From Caprella mutica (lineage: Eukaryota > Arthropoda > Malacostraca > Amphipoda > Caprellidae), in the NCBI GenBank assembly GCA_947561585.1, contig CANNZV010000253.1, positions 248,001 through 312,000 of the forward strand: a stretch of 64,000 bases of DNA, given 5' to 3'. The notes under the pieces are model-generated. The model was not told the origin of the DNA, searched no databases, and was given only the letters and a program-made list of their open reading frames with translations. The translations under genes and the position numbers were made by a program. Of the stretch, positions 1 to 13,408 are shown piece by piece. The stretch's first letter is position 1, and each line of letters starts with the position of its first letter.

Positions 1-360
1 GATCTTTTGTTGTAGATAGATCCTTTGCTGTAGATAGATCTTTTGTTGTTGATAGATCCTTTGCAGTAGATAGATCCTTTACTGTAGATAGATCCTTTGC
101 TGTAGATGAATCATTTGCTGTAGATAGATACTTTGCTGTAGATAGATCTTTTGTTGTAGATAGATCCTTTGCTGTAGATAAATCCTTTGCTGTAGAGAGC
201 TCTTTTGCTGTAGTTAGAACCTTTGCTGTTGATAGATCCTTAACTGTAGATGGATCCTTTTCTGTAGATAGTTCCTTTACTGTAGATAGATCCTTTGCTG
301 TAGACTGATCCTTTGCTGTAGATTGATCCTTTGCTGTAGATAGATCTTTTGCTGTAAATA

Positions 361-410
361 GATTCTTTGCTGAACAAAGATTCTTCGCTGAACAAAGATT
401 CTTTGCTGTT
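361..410 (+). repeat. CTGAACAAAG sub-variant run, 2 units
   Basis: Two adjacent 18-bp units of the GATTCTTTGCTGAACAAA type, one with TTCTTCG. Start of a series of runs of this sub-variant whose copy number varies between otherwise equivalent positions. Confidence 0.9.
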
Positions 411-493
411 GATTGATCCTTTCCTGAAGATAGATCCTTTGCTGTAGATTGATCCTTAGCTGTAGATAGATCTTTTGCTGTAAATAGATCCCT

Positions 494-2148
494 TGCTGAA
501 GATAAATCCTTTTGCTGTAAATAGATCCTTTGCTGTAGATAGATCCTATGCTGTAGAAAGATCCTTTGCTGTAAATAGATCCTTTGCTGTAGATAGATTC
601 TTTTCTGTAGATAGATCCCATATTGTAGATAGATCTTTTGCTGAAGATAGATCCTTTACAGTAGATAGATCCTTTGCTGTAGATAGATCCCTTGCTGTAG
701 ATTGATCATTTAATGTAGATCGATCCTTCACTGTAGATAGATCCTTTGCTGTAGATATATCCTTTCCTGTAGATAGATCCTTTGCAGTATTTAGATCCTT
801 TGCTGTTGATAGAACTTCTGCTGTAAATAGATCTTTTGCTGTAGATAGATCCTTTTCTGTTGATAGATCCTTAACTGTAGATGGATGCTTTGCTGTATAT
901 AGTTCCTTTACTGTATATAGATCCTTCGCTGCAGATAAATTCTTTGCTGCACATAGATTCTTTGCTGTAGATAGATCCTTTGCTGTAGACAGATCCTTTA
1001 CAGTAGATAGATCCATTACTCTAGATAGATCGTTTGCTGTAGATAGATCCTTTGCTGTAGATATATTGTTTGTTGTTGATAGATCCTTTGCTGTAGATAG
1101 ATCCTTTACTGAAGATAGATCCTTTGCTGTAGATAGATCCTTTGCTGTAGATAGATCCTTTGTTGTAGATAGATCCTTTGCTGTAGATAGATCCTTTTTC
1201 TGTAGATAGAACCTTGGCTATAGATAGATCTTTTACTGTAGGTAGATCACTCATATTGTAGATAGATCCTTCGCTGTAGATAGATCCTATGCTGTAGAAA
1301 CATCCTTAGCTGTAGATAGATTCTTTTCTTTAGATAGATCCTATGCTGTAGAAAGATCCTTTGCTGTAGATAAATCCTTCGATGTAGAAAGATCCCATTC
1401 TGTAAATAGATCCTCTGCTGTAGGTAGATCCTTTGCTGTAAATAGATCCCTTGCTGAAGATAAATCCTTTTGCTGTAAATAGATCCTTTGCTGTAGATAG
1501 ATCCTATGCTGTAGAAAGATCCTTTGCTGTAAATAGATCCTTTGCTGTAGATAGATTCTTTTCTGTAGATAGATCCCATATTGTAGATAGATCTTTTGCT
1601 GAAGATAGATCCTTTACAGTAGATAGATCCTTTGCTGTAGATAGATCCCTTGCTGTAGATTGATCATTCAATGTAGATCGATCCTTCACTGTAGATAGAT
1701 CCTTTGCTGTAGATATATCCTTTCCTGTAGATAGATCCTTTGCAGTATTTAGATCCTTTGCTGTTGATAGAACTTCTGCTGTAAATAGATCTTTTGCTGT
1801 AGATAGATCCTTTTCTGTTGATAGATCCTTAACTGTAGATGGATGCTTTGCTGTATATAGTTCCTTTACTGTATATAGATCCTTCGCTGCAGATAAATTC
1901 TTTGCTGCACATAGATTCTTTGCTGTAGATAGATCCTTTGCTGTAGACAGATCCTTTACAGTAGATAGATCCATTACTCTAGATAGATCGTTTGCTGTAG
2001 ATAGATCCTTTGCTGTAGATATATTGTTTGTTGTTGATAGATCCTTTGCTGTAGATAGATCTTTTACTGAAGATAGATCCTTTGCTGTAGATAGATACTT
2101 TGCTGTAGATAGATCCTTTGTTGTAGATAGATCCTTTGCTGTAGATAG
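494..2148 (+). repeat. 958-bp direct duplication inside the satellite
   Basis: The variant order at 494-1190 is repeated almost unchanged at 1452-2148, an offset of 958 bp. Both copies begin at a unit with an extra T (ATCCTTTTGCTG) after TGAAGATAAATCC and run to the TTGTTTGTTGTTGATAG units near 1068 and 2026. 958 is not a multiple of 18 because indel-bearing units lie in between. A third, more diverged copy of the start block lies near 3452 and a fourth near 11528. Confidence 0.9.
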
Positions 2149-5100
2149 ATCCTTTACTGTAGATAGATTCTTTGCTGTGGATAGATTATTTGGTGTAGAT
2201 AGAGTCTTTTCTGAACAAAGATTCTTTGCTGTAGATAGATTCTTTGTTGTAGATAGATCCTTTCCTGTAGACAGATCCTTTGCAGTAGATAGATCCTTCA
2301 CTGTAGATAGATCCTTTGCTGTAGATGAATCATTTGCTGTAGATAGATACTTTGCTGTAGATAGATCTTTTGTTGTAGATAGATCCTTTGCTGTAGATAG
2401 ATTATTTGGTGTGGATAGATTCTTTGATGAACATAGATTCTTTGCTGTAGATAGATTCTTTGTTGTAGATAGATCCTCTGCTTTAGACAGATCCTTTGCA
2501 GTAGATAGATCCTCCACTGTAGATAGATCCTTTGCCGTAGATGGGTAATTTGTTGTAGATAGATACTTTGCTGTAGATAAATCTTTTGTTGTAGATATAT
2601 CCTTTGCTGTAGATAAATACTTTGCTGTAGAGAGATCTTTTGCTGTAGATAGATCTTTTGCTGTTGATAGATTCTCAACTTTAGATGGATCCTTTTCTGT
2701 AGATTGTTCCTTTACTGTAGATATATCCTTTGCTGTAGATTGATCCTTTGCTGTAGATTGATCCTTTGCTGTAGATAGATCTTTTGCTGTAAATAGATTC
2801 ATTGCTGAACAAAGATTCTTTGCTGAACAAAGATTCTCTGCTGTAGATAGATTCTTTGTTGTAGATCGATCCTTTGCTGTAGATAGATCCTTTGCAGTAG
2901 ATAGATCCATTACTGTAAAGAGATCCTTTGCTGTATATAGATACTTTGCTGTAAATAGATCCTTTGCGGTAGATACATTCTTTGTTGTAGATAGATCCTT
3001 TACAGTAGATAGATCCTATGCTGTAGATAGATCCTATGCTGTAGATAGATCCTTTGCTGTAGATAAGTCCTTTGCTGTAGATAGATCCTTTACTTTAGTT
3101 AAAACATTTGCTGTAGAAAGATCCCATACTGTAAATAGATCCTTTGCTGAAGGTAGATCCTTTGCTGTAAATAGATCCCTTGCTGTAGATAAATCTGTTT
3201 TCTGTAGATAGAACCTTGGCAATAGATAGATCCTTTACTGTAGGTAGATCACTCATTATAGATAGATCCTTCGCTGTAGATAGATCCTATGATGTAGAAA
3301 CATCCTTTGCTGTAGATAGATTCTTTTCTTTAGATACATCCTATGCTGTAGAAAGATCCTTTGCTGTAGATAAATTCTTTGCTGTAGAAAGATCCCATAC
3401 TGTAAATAGATCCTCTGATGTAGGTAGATCCTTTGCTGTAAATACATCCCTTGCTGCAGATAAATCCTTTTGCTGTAGATAGATCCTTTGCTGTAGATAG
3501 ATCCTATGCTGTAGAAAGATCCTTTGCTGTAAATAGATCCTTTGCTGTAGATAGATTCTTTGCTGTAGATAGATCCCATATTCTAGATAGATCTTTTGCT
3601 GAAGATAGATCCTTCACAGTAAATAGATCCTTTGCTGTAGATAGATCCCTTGCTGTAGATTGATCATTCAATGTAGATCGATCCTTCACTGTAGATAGAT
3701 CCTTTGCTGTAGATATATCCTTTCCTGAAGATAGATCCTTTGCTGTAGATAGATCCTTTCCTGTAGATAGATCCGTTGCTGTAGATAGATCCTTCGTTGT
3801 GGATAGAACTTTTGCTGTATATAGATACTTTGCTGTAGATACATCCATTGCAGTAGAGAAATCGTTTGTTGTAGATAGATCCTTTGCTGTAGATAGATCC
3901 TTTATTGTAGATAGATACTTTGCTGTAAATAGATCCTTTGCGGTAGATATATCCTTTGTTGTAGTTAGATCCTTTACAGTAGATAAATCCTTTGCTGTAG
4001 ATAGATCGTTTGTTGTTGATAGATCCTTTTCTGTAGATAGATCCTTTACTGTAGATAAAACCTTTGCTGTAGAAAGATCCCATACTGTATATAGATCCTT
4101 TGCTGTTGGTAGATCCTTTGCTGTAATTAGATCCCTTGCTGTAGATAAATCCTTTTTCTGTAGATAGAACCTTGTCTATAGATAGATCCTTCACTGTAGG
4201 TAGATCACTCAATGTAGATAGATCCTTTGCTGTAGATACAACTTATGCTGAAGAAAGATCCTTTCCTGTAGATAAATCCTATGCTGTAGATTGATCTTCT
4301 ACTGTAAATATATCTTTTGCTGTAGATAGATTCTTTGCTGTTGATAGATCAATAACTGTAGATAGATTCTTTGCTCTAGATAGATCCTATGCTGTAGATA
4401 AATCCTTTGCAGTAGATGTATCCTATGCAGTAGATAGATCCTTTACTGAACATAGATCCTTTGCTCTGGATAGATTCTTTGCTGTAGATAGATCCTTTGC
4501 TGTAGAAGGATCCCTTGCTGTAGATGGACCGCTTGCTGTAGATGGATCCCTTGCTATAGATAGATCATTAACTGAAGATAGATCCTTTTGCTGTAGATAG
4601 ATCCTTTACTGTAGATAGATCCTTTGCTGTTGATAGCACTTTTGCCGTAGATAAATCCTTTGCTGAAGATAGATCCTTTGCTGTAGATATATCCTTTGCT
4701 GTAGATAGATCCTTTGTTGTAGATAGATCTTTGCTGTAGATAGATCGTTTGTTGTAGATAGATCCTTAACTGTAGATTGATCCTTTGCTGTAGATAGATA
4801 CTTTGCAGTAGATAAATCCTTGACTGTAGATAGATCCTTTGCTGTAGATAGATCCATTGCTGTAGATAGATACTTTGCAGTAGATAATTTCTTGACTGTA
4901 GATAGATCCTTTGCTGTAGATAGATCCTTTGCTGTAGATAGATTTTTTGCTGTAGATTGATCCTTCGCTGTAAATATATCCCTTACTGTAGATAGATCCT
5001 TTGCTGTAGATAGATCCTTTGCTGTAAATAGATCTTTTGCTGTAGATAGATTCTTCGCTGTAGATTGATCCTTTGCTGTAAATATATCCCTTACTGTAGA

Positions 5101-5975
5101 TAGATCCTTTGATTTAGATGGATCTTTTGCTATAGATAGATCCTTTACTGTAAATAGATCCTTTGCTGTAGATAGATCCTTTGCTGTAGATAGATCTTTG
5201 CTGTAGATAGATCTTTGCTGTAGATATATCGTTTGTTGTAGATAGATCCTTAACTGTAGATTGATCCTTTGCTGTAGATAGATACTTTTCAGTAGATAAA
5301 TCCTTGACTGTAAATAGATCCTTTTCTGTAGATAGATTCTTTGCTGTAGATAGATCCTTTGCTGTAGATCGATCCTTCGCTGTAAATAGATCCTTTGCTA
5401 TAGATTGATCCTTTGCTTCAAAAAGATCCCTTACTGTAGGTAGATCCTTTGGTGTAGATAGATCCTATGCTGTAGATTGATCCTTCGCTGTAAATAGAGC
5501 CCTTATTGTTTATAGGTCCTTTGCTGTAGATAGATGCTTTGCTGTAGTAGATCCTTCGCTGTAGAAAGATTCTCCGCTATAATTAGATCTTTTGCTGTAG
5601 ATAGATTCTTTGCTGTAGATAGATCCTTTGCTGTAAATGGATCCTTTGGCTGTATAGAGTTCCTTTACTGTAGATATATCTTTTGCTGTAGATTGATCAT
5701 TTGCTTTAGATAGATCCTTTGCTGTAGATAGATCCTTTGCTGTAGATAGATCCTTTGTTATAGATAGATCCATTGACGTAGATAGATCATTTGCTGTAGA
5801 TAGATCCTTTGCTGTTGATAGATCCTTTGCTGTAGATGGATCTTTTACTGTATATAGTTCCTTTACTGTTGATAGATCCTTTGCTGTACATTGATCCATT
5901 CCTGTAGATAGATCCTTTGCTATAGATAGATCCTTTTCTGTAGATAGTTCCGTTGCTGTAGATAGATCCTTTTCT
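2149..5975 (+). repeat. Satellite, irregular segment
   Basis: Ordinary 18-bp units with more single-base indels and fewer obvious long-range duplicates than the flanking blocks. Units such as TAGATAGATCTTTGCTG (17 bp, near 4727, 5194 and 5209) shift the 18-bp phase. Near 5648 a GGCTGTATAGAGTTCC unit appears that recurs as a marker near 22390, 23890, 24680, 25830, 28130, 30010, 50530, 53690, 56230 and 60530. No gene, RNA or unique sequence seen. Confidence 0.85.
2796..2840 (+). repeat. CTGAACAAAG sub-variant run, 2 units
   Basis: Two units with GAACAAAGATTC, flanked by GATTCATTG on the left and GATTCTCTG on the right, so the flanking units are themselves mutated. Confidence 0.88.
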
Positions 5976-6391
5976 GTGGATAGAACATTTGCTGTTAATA
6001 GATCTTTTGCTGTAGATAGATCTTTTGCTGCTGATAGATCCTTAATTGTAGATGGATGCTTTGCTGTAGATAGATCCTTTCCTGTAGATAGATCCGTTGC
6101 TGTAGATAGATCCTTCGCTGTCGATAGAATTTTGAGGTATATAGATACTTTGCTGTAGATACATCCATTGCAGTAGAGAAATCGTTTGTTGTAGATAGAT
6201 CCTTTGCTGTAGATAGATCCTTTACTATAGTTAGATCCTTTGCTGTAGATGAATCCTTTTCTGTAGATAGATCCATTGCTATAGATAAATCGTTTGTTGT
6301 AGATAGATCCTTTGTTGTAGATAGAGCCTTTACTGTAGATAGATCCTTTGCTGTAGATAGATCCTTTGCTGTATATAGATCCTTCGCTGTA

Positions 6392-6433
6392 GATAGATTT
6401 AAGGATCTATGCTTTAAATAAATAATTAAATCC
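6392..6433 (+). repeat. AT-rich 42-bp module, copy 1
   Basis: First of 16 modules that break the 18-bp rhythm, made of a 7-bp insert (TTAAGGAT-like) followed by a unit enlarged to TAAATAAATAATTAAAT plus CC. This copy has the AAGGATCTATGCTTTAAA form found only in copies 1 and 2. Confidence 0.93.
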
Positions 6434-7310
6434 TTTGCCGTATATAGATCCCTTTTCGTAGATGGATCCTTTGCTGTAGATAGATCCTTCGCTGTAGATA
6501 GATCCTTTGCTGTAGGTAGATCCTTTTCTGTTGATAGATCCTTAACTGTAGATGGATGCTTTGCTGTATATAGTTCATTTACTGTAGATAGATCCTTTGC
6601 TGTAGATAGATTCTTTGCTGCACATAGATTCTTTGCTGTAGATAGATCCTTTGCTGTAAACAGATCCTTTACAGTAGATAGATCCATTACTCTAGATAGA
6701 TCCATCGCTGTAGATAGATCCTTTGCTGTAGATAGATCCTTTGCTGTAGATATATTGTTTGTTGTAGATAGATCCTTTGCTGTAGATAGATCCTTTTCTG
6801 AAGATAGATCCTTTGCTGTAGATACATCCTTTGCTGTAGATAGATCCTTTGCTGTAGATAGATCCTTTGCTGTAGAGAGATCCTTTACTGTAGATAGATT
6901 CTTTGCTGTAGATAGATTATTTGGTGTAGATAGATTCTTTGCTGAACATAGATTCTTTGCTGTAGATAGATTCTTTGTTGTAGATAGATCCTTTGCTGAA
7001 GACAGATCCTTTGCAGTAGATAGATCCTTTACTGTAGATAGATCCTTTGCTGCAGATGAATCATTTGCTGTAGATAGATACTTTGCTGTAGATAGATCTT
7101 TTGTTGTAGATAGATCCTTTGCTGTAGATAAATCCTTTGCTGTAGAGAGATCTTTTGCTGTAGAAAGATCCTTTGCTGTTGATAGATCCTTAACTGTAGA
7201 TCGATCCTTTTCTGTAGATAGTTCCATTACTGTAGATAGATTCTTTGCTGTAGATTGATCCTTTGCTGTAGATTGATCCTTTGCTGTAGATATATCTTTT
7301 GCTGTACATA

Positions 7311-7412
7311 GATTCTTTGCTGAACAAAGATTCTTTGCTGAACAAAGATTCTTTGCTGAACAAAGATTCTTTGCTGAACAAAGATTCTTTGCTGAACAAA
7401 GATTCTTTGCTG
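7311..7412 (+). repeat. CTGAACAAAG sub-variant run, 5 units
   Basis: Five consecutive identical GATTCTTTGCTGAACAAA units inside the second 1,382-bp repeat region. The equivalent place one repeat later (about 8695) has one unit. Confidence 0.95.
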
Positions 7413-7773
7413 TAGATTGATCCTTTCCTGTAGATAGATCCTTTGCTGTAGATAGATCCTTTCCTGTAGATAGATCCGTTGCTGTAGATAGATCCTTCGC
7501 TGTGGATAGAATTTTGAGGTATATAGATACTTTGCTGTAGATACATCCATTGCAGTAGAGAAATCGTTTGTTGTAGATAGATCCTTTGCTGTAGATAGAT
7601 CCTTTACTATAGTTAGATCCTTTGCTGTAGATGAATCCTTTTCTGTAGATAGATCCATTGCTAAAGATAAATCGTTTGTCGTAGATAGATCCTTTGTTGT
7701 AGATAGAGCCTTTACTGTAGATAGATCCTTTGCTGTAGATAGATCCTTTGCTGTATATAGATCCTTCGCTGTA

Positions 7774-7815
7774 GATAGATTTAAGGATCTATGCTGTAAA
7801 TAAATAATTAAATCC
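7774..7815 (+). repeat. AT-rich 42-bp module, copy 2
   Basis: Same form as the previous copy except GCTGTAAA in place of GCTTTAAA; 1,382 bp downstream of it. Confidence 0.93.
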
Positions 7816-10007
7816 TTTGCCGTATATAGATCCCTTTTCGTAGATGGATCCTTTGCTGTAGATAGATCCTTCGCTGTAGATAGATCCTTTGCTGTAGATA
7901 GATCCTTTTCTGTTGATAGATCCTTAACTGTAGATTGATGCTTTGCTGTATATAGTTCATTTACTGTAGATAGATCCTTTGCTGTAGATAGATTCTTTGC
8001 TGCACATAGATTCTTTGCTGTAGATAGATCCTTTGCTGTAAACAGATCCTTTACAGTAGATAGATCCATTACTCTAGATAGATCCATCGCTGTAGATAGA
8101 TCCTTTGCTGTAGATAGATCCTTTGAGGTAGATATATTGTTTGTTGTAGATAGATCCTTTGCTGTAGATAGATCCTTTTCTGAAGATAGATCCTTTGCTG
8201 TAGATAGATCCTTTGCTGTAGATAGATCCTTTGCTGTAGATAGATCCTTTGCTGTAGAGAGATCCTTTACTGTAGATAGATTCTTTGCTGTAGATAAATT
8301 ATTTGGTGTAGATAGATTCTTTGCTGAACATAGATTCTTTGCTGTAGATAGATTCTTTGTTGTAGATAGATCCTTTGCTGAAGACAGATCCTTTGCAGTA
8401 GATAGATCCTTTACTGTAGATAGATCCTTTGCTGTAGATGAATCATTTGCTGTAGATAGATACTTTGCTGTAGATAGATCTTTTGTTGTAGATAGATCCT
8501 TTGTTGTAGATAAATCCTTTGCTGTAGAGAGATCTTTTGCTGTAGATAGATCCTTTGCTGTTGATAGATCCTTAACTGTAGATCGATCCTTTTCTGTAGA
8601 TAGTTCCATTACTGTAGATAGATTCTTTGCTGTAGATTGATCCTTTGCTGTAGATTGATCCTTTGCTGTAGATAAATCTTTTGCTTTAAATAGATTCTTT
8701 GCTGAACAAAGATTCTTTGCTGTAGATTGATCCTTTCCTGTAGATAGATCCTTTGCTGTAGATAGATCCTTTCCTGTAGAAAGATCCGTTGCTGTAGATA
8801 GATCCTTCGCTGTGGATAGAACTTTTAAGGTATATAAATACTTTGCTGTAGATACATCCATTGCAGTAAAGAAATCGTTTGTTGTAGATAGATCCTTTGC
8901 TGTAGATAGATCCTTTATTGTAGATAGATACTTTGCTGTTAATAGATCCTTTGCGGAAGATAGATCGTTTGTTGTTGGTAGATCCTTTTCTATAGATAGA
9001 TCCTTTACTGTAGATAAAACCTTTGCTGTAGAAAGATCCCATACTGTAAATAGATCCTTTGCTGTAGGTAGATCCTTTGCTGTAAATAGATCCCTTGCTG
9101 TAGATAAATCCTTTTTCTGTAGATAGAACCTTGTCTATTGATAGATCCTTTACTGTAGGTAGATCACTCATTGTAGATAGATCCTTTGCTGTAAATAGAT
9201 CCTATGCTGTAGAAAGATTCTTTGCTGTAGATAAATCCTTTGCTGTAATTTGATCTTTTGCTGTAAATATATCTTTTGCTGTAGATAGATCCATTGCTGT
9301 TGATAGATCCATAACTGTAGATGGATCCTTTTCTGTAGATAGTTCCTTTACTGTAGATAGATCCTTTGCTGTAGATTGATCCTTTGCTGTAGATTGATCC
9401 TTTGCTGTAGATAGATCCTTTGCTGTAGATAGATTCTTTGCTGCACATAGATTCTTTGCTGTAGATAGATCCTTTGCTGTAAACAGATCCTTTACAGTAG
9501 ATAGATCCATTACTCTAGATAGATCCTTCGCTGTTGATAGATCCTTTGCTGTAGATAGATCCTTTGCTGTAGATAGATCCTTTGCTGTAGATATATTGTT
9601 TGTTGTAGATAGATCCTTCGCTGTAGGTAGATCCTTTTCTGAAGATAGATCCTTTGCTGTAGATAGATCCTTTGCTGTAGATAGATTCTTTGCTGTAGAC
9701 AGATCCTTTGCAGTAGATAGATCCTTTACTGTAGATAGATCCTTTGCTGTAGATGAATCATTTGCTGTAGATAGATACTTTGCTGTAGATAGATCTTTTG
9801 TTGTAGATAGATCCTTTGCTGTAGAAAAATCCTTTGCTGTAGAGAGATCTTTTGCTGTAAATAGATCCTTTGCTGTTGATAGATCCTTAACTGTAGATGG
9901 ATCCTTTTCTGTATATAGTTCCATTACTGTAGATAGATTCTTTGCTGTAGATTGATCCTTTGCTGTAGATTGATCCTTTGCTGTAGATAGATCTTTTGCT
10001 GTAAATA

Positions 10008-10236
10008 GATTCTTTGCTGAACAAAGATTCTTTGCTGAACAAGGATTCTTTGCTGAACAAAGATTCTTTGCTGAACAAAGATTCTTTGCTGAACAAAGAT
10101 TCTTTGCTGAACAAAGATTCTTTGCTGAACAAAGATTCTTTGCTGAACAAAGATTCTTTGCTGAACAAAGATTCTTTGCTGAACGAAGATTCTTTGCTGA
10201 ACAAAGATTCTTTGCTGAACAAAGATTCTTTGCTGT
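10008..10236 (+). repeat. CTGAACAAAG sub-variant run, 12 units
   Basis: Twelve consecutive 18-bp units, the longest homogeneous run in the window. Only two single-base departures are visible: AAGGATTC near 10040 and GAACGAAG near 10184. The purity against a background of diverged units indicates recent local expansion by slippage or unequal exchange. Confidence 0.97.
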
Positions 10237-12421
10237 AGATTGATCCTTTCCTGTAGATAGATCCTTTGCTGTAGACAGATCCTTTCCTGTAGATAGATCC
10301 GTTGCAATAGATAGATCCTTTGCTGTAGATAGATACTTTTCTGAAGATAGATCCTTTGCTGTAGATAGATCCTTTGCTGTAGATAGATCCTTTGCTGTAG
10401 ATAGATCCTTTGCTGTAGAGAGATCCTTTACTGTAGATAGATTCTTTGCTGTGGATAGATTATTTGGTGTAGATAGATTCTTTGTTGTAGATAGATCCTT
10501 TGCTGTAGACAGATCCTTTGCAGTAGATAGATCCTTTACTGTAGATAGATCCTTTGCTGTAGATGAATCATTTGCTGTAGATTGATACTTTGCTGTAGAT
10601 AGATCTTTTGTTGTAGATAAATCCTTTGCTGTAGAGAGATCTTTTGCTGTAGATAGATCCTTTGCTGTTGATAGATCCTTAACTGTAGATGGATCCTTTT
10701 CTGTAGATAGTTCCATTACTGTAGATAGATTCTTTGCTGTAGATTGATCCTTTGCTGTAGATTGATCCTTTGCTGTAGATAGATCCTTTGCTGTAGATAG
10801 ATCCTTTCCTGTAGATAGATCCGTTGCTGTAGATAGATCCTTCGCTGTGGATAGAACTTTTGAGGTATATATATACTTTGCTGTAGATACATCCATTGCA
10901 GTAGAGAAATCGTTTGTTGTAGATAGATCCTTTGTGGAAGATAGATCCTTTATTGTAGATAGATACTTTGCTGTAAATAGATCCTTTGCGGTAGATAGAT
11001 CGTTTGTTGTTGGTAGATCCTTTTCTATAGATAGATCCTTTACTGTAGATAAAACCTTTGCTGTGGAAAGATCCCATACTGTAAATAGATACTTTGCTGT
11101 AGGTAGATCCTTTGCTGTAAATAGATCCCTTGCTGTAGATAAATTCTTTTTCTGTAGATAGAACCTTGTCTATAGATAGATCCTTTACTGTAGGTAGATC
11201 ACTCATTGTAGATAGATCCTTTGCTGTAGATAGATCCTATGCTGTAGAAAGATTCTTTGCTGTAGATAAATCCTTTGCTGTAGATTGATCTTTTGCTGTA
11301 AATATATCTTTTGCTGTAGATAGATCCATTGCTGTTGATAGATCCATAACTGTAGATGGATCCTTTTCTGTAGATAGATCCTTTACTGTAGGTAGATTCT
11401 TTTCTTTAGATAGATCCTATGCTGTAGAAAGATCCTTTGCTGTAGATAAATCCTTTGCTGTAGAAAGATCCCATACTGTAAATAGATCCTCTGATGTAGG
11501 TAGTTCCTATGCTGTAAATAGATCCCTTGCTGCAGATAAATCCTTTTGCTGTAGATAGATCCTTTGCTGTAGATAGATCCTATGCTGTAGAAAAATCCAT
11601 TGCTGTAAATAGATCCTTTGCTGTAGATAGATTCTTTGCTGTAGATAGATCCCATATTGTAGATAGATCTTTTGCTGAAAGTAGATCCTTTACAGTAGAT
11701 AGATCCTTTGCTGTAGATAGATCCCTTGCTGTAGATTGATCATTCAATGTAGATCGATCCTTCACTGTAGATAGATCCTTTGCTGTAGATATATCCTTTC
11801 CTGTAGATAGATCCTTTGCTGTAGACAGATCCTTTACAGTAGATAGATCCATTACTCTAGATAGATCGTTCGCTGTAGATAGATCCTTTGATGTAGATAT
11901 ATTGTTTGTTGTAGATAGATCCTTTGCTGTAGATAGATCCTTTACTGAAGATAGATCCTTTGCTGTAGATAGATCCTTTGCTTTAGATAGATCCTTTGCT
12001 GTAGATAGATCCTTTACTGTAGATAGATTCTTTGTAGTAGATAGATTATTTGGTGTAGATAGATTCTTTGCTGAACATAGATTCTTTGCTGTAGATAGAT
12101 TCTTTGTTGTAGATAGATCCTTTGCTGTAGACAGATCCTTCGCATTAGATAGATCCTTCACAGTAGATAGATCCTTTGCTGTAGATGAATCATTTGCTGT
12201 AGATATATACTTTGCTGTAGATAGATCTTTTGTTGTAGATAGATTCTTTGCTGTAGATAAATCTTTTGCTGTAGAGAGATCTTTTGCTGTAGATAGATCC
12301 TTTGCTGTTGATAGATCCTTAACTGTAGATGGATCCTTTTCTGTAGATAGTTCCTTTACTGTAGATAGATCCTCTGCTGTAGATTGATCCTTTGATGTAG
12401 ATTGATCCTTTGCTGTAAATA

Positions 12422-12488
12422 GATTCTTTGCTGAACAAAGATTCTTTGCTGAACAAAGATTCTTTGCTGAACAAAGATTCTTTGCTAG
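12422..12488 (+). repeat. CTGAACAAAG sub-variant run, 3 units
   Basis: Three pure units ending in a CTTTGCTAGAGATTG unit. The matched position in the next higher-order repeat (15141) has five units with the same CTAGAG end, so only the copy number changed. Confidence 0.95.
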
Positions 12489-13196
12489 AGATTGATCCTT
12501 TCCTGAAGATAGATCCTTTGCTGTAGATAGATCCCTTCATGTAGATAGATCTGTTGCTGTAGATAGATCCTTCGCTGTGGATAGAACTTTTGCTGTATAT
12601 AGATACTTTGCTGTAGATTCATCCATTGCAGTAGAGAAATCGTTTGTTGTAGATAGATCCTTTGCTGTAGATAGATCCTTTTGCGGTAGATAGATTCTTT
12701 GTTGTAGTTAGATCCTTTACAGTAGATAAATCCTCAGCTGTAGATAGATCGTTTGTTGTTGATAGATCCTTTTCTGTAGATAGATCCTTTACTGTAGATA
12801 AAACCTTTGCTGTAGATGAATCATTTGCTGTAGATAGATACTCTGCTGTAGATAGATTCTTTGTTGTAGATAGATCCTTTGCTGAAGACAGATCCTTTGC
12901 AGTAGATAGATCCTTTACTGTAGATAGATCCTTTGCTGTAGATGAATCATTTGCTGTAGATAGATACTCTGCTGTAGATAGATATTTTGTTGTAGATAGA
13001 TTCTTTGCTGTAGATAAATCTTCTGCTGTAGAGGGATCTTTTGCTGTAGATAGATCCTTTGCTTTTGATAGATCCTTAACTGTAGATGGATATTTTTCTG
13101 TAGATAGTTCCTTTACTGTAGATAGATCCTTTGCTGTAGATTGATCCTTTGCTGTAGATTGATCCTTTGCTGTAGATAGATCTTTTGCTGTAAATA

Positions 13197-13282
13197 GATT
13201 CTTTGCTGAACAAAGATTCTTTGCTGAACAAAGATTCTTTGCTGAACAAAGATTCTTTGCTGAACAAAGATTCTTTGCTGTA
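13197..13282 (+). repeat. CTGAACAAAG sub-variant run, 4 units
   Basis: Four pure units. The matched run one 2.7-kb repeat later is at 15934 and has six. Confidence 0.95.
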
Positions 13283-13408
13283 GATTGATCCTTTCCTGAA
13301 GATAGATCCTTTGCTGTAGATAGATCCTTTGATGTAGATATATTGTTTGTTGTAGATAGATCCTTTGCTGTAGATAGATCCTTTACTGAAGATAGATCCT
13401 TTGCTGTA

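Larger units (their letters stand above)
5976..8739 (+). repeat. Two tandem copies of a 1,382-bp higher-order repeat
   Basis: 5976-7357 and 7358-8739 carry the same succession of unit variants at an offset of 1,382 bp. Checkpoints: the TTTTGAGGTATATAG unit at about 6131 and 7513, the AT-rich module at 6392 and 7774, and the ATATTGTTTGTTGTAG units at about 6744 and 8126. Copies differ by scattered point changes and by the number of CTGAACAAAG units (5 near 7311, 1 near 8701). A third, rearranged copy extends to about 10.9 kb. Confidence 0.88.

Noticed and set aside
1504..2910. Long minus-strand open frame reading DLSTAK repeats, and similar frames up to 564 codons elsewhere
   Set aside because: It is a by-product of an 18-bp stop-free unit. 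Other minus frames are open over the same bases, and breaks coincide with indels shared by all repeats. No start context, splice structure or non-repeat domain is present.
10014..10238. Plus-strand open frame of LNKDSL repeats
   Set aside because: It is one reading of the 12-unit CTGAACAAAG run; the repeat alone explains it.
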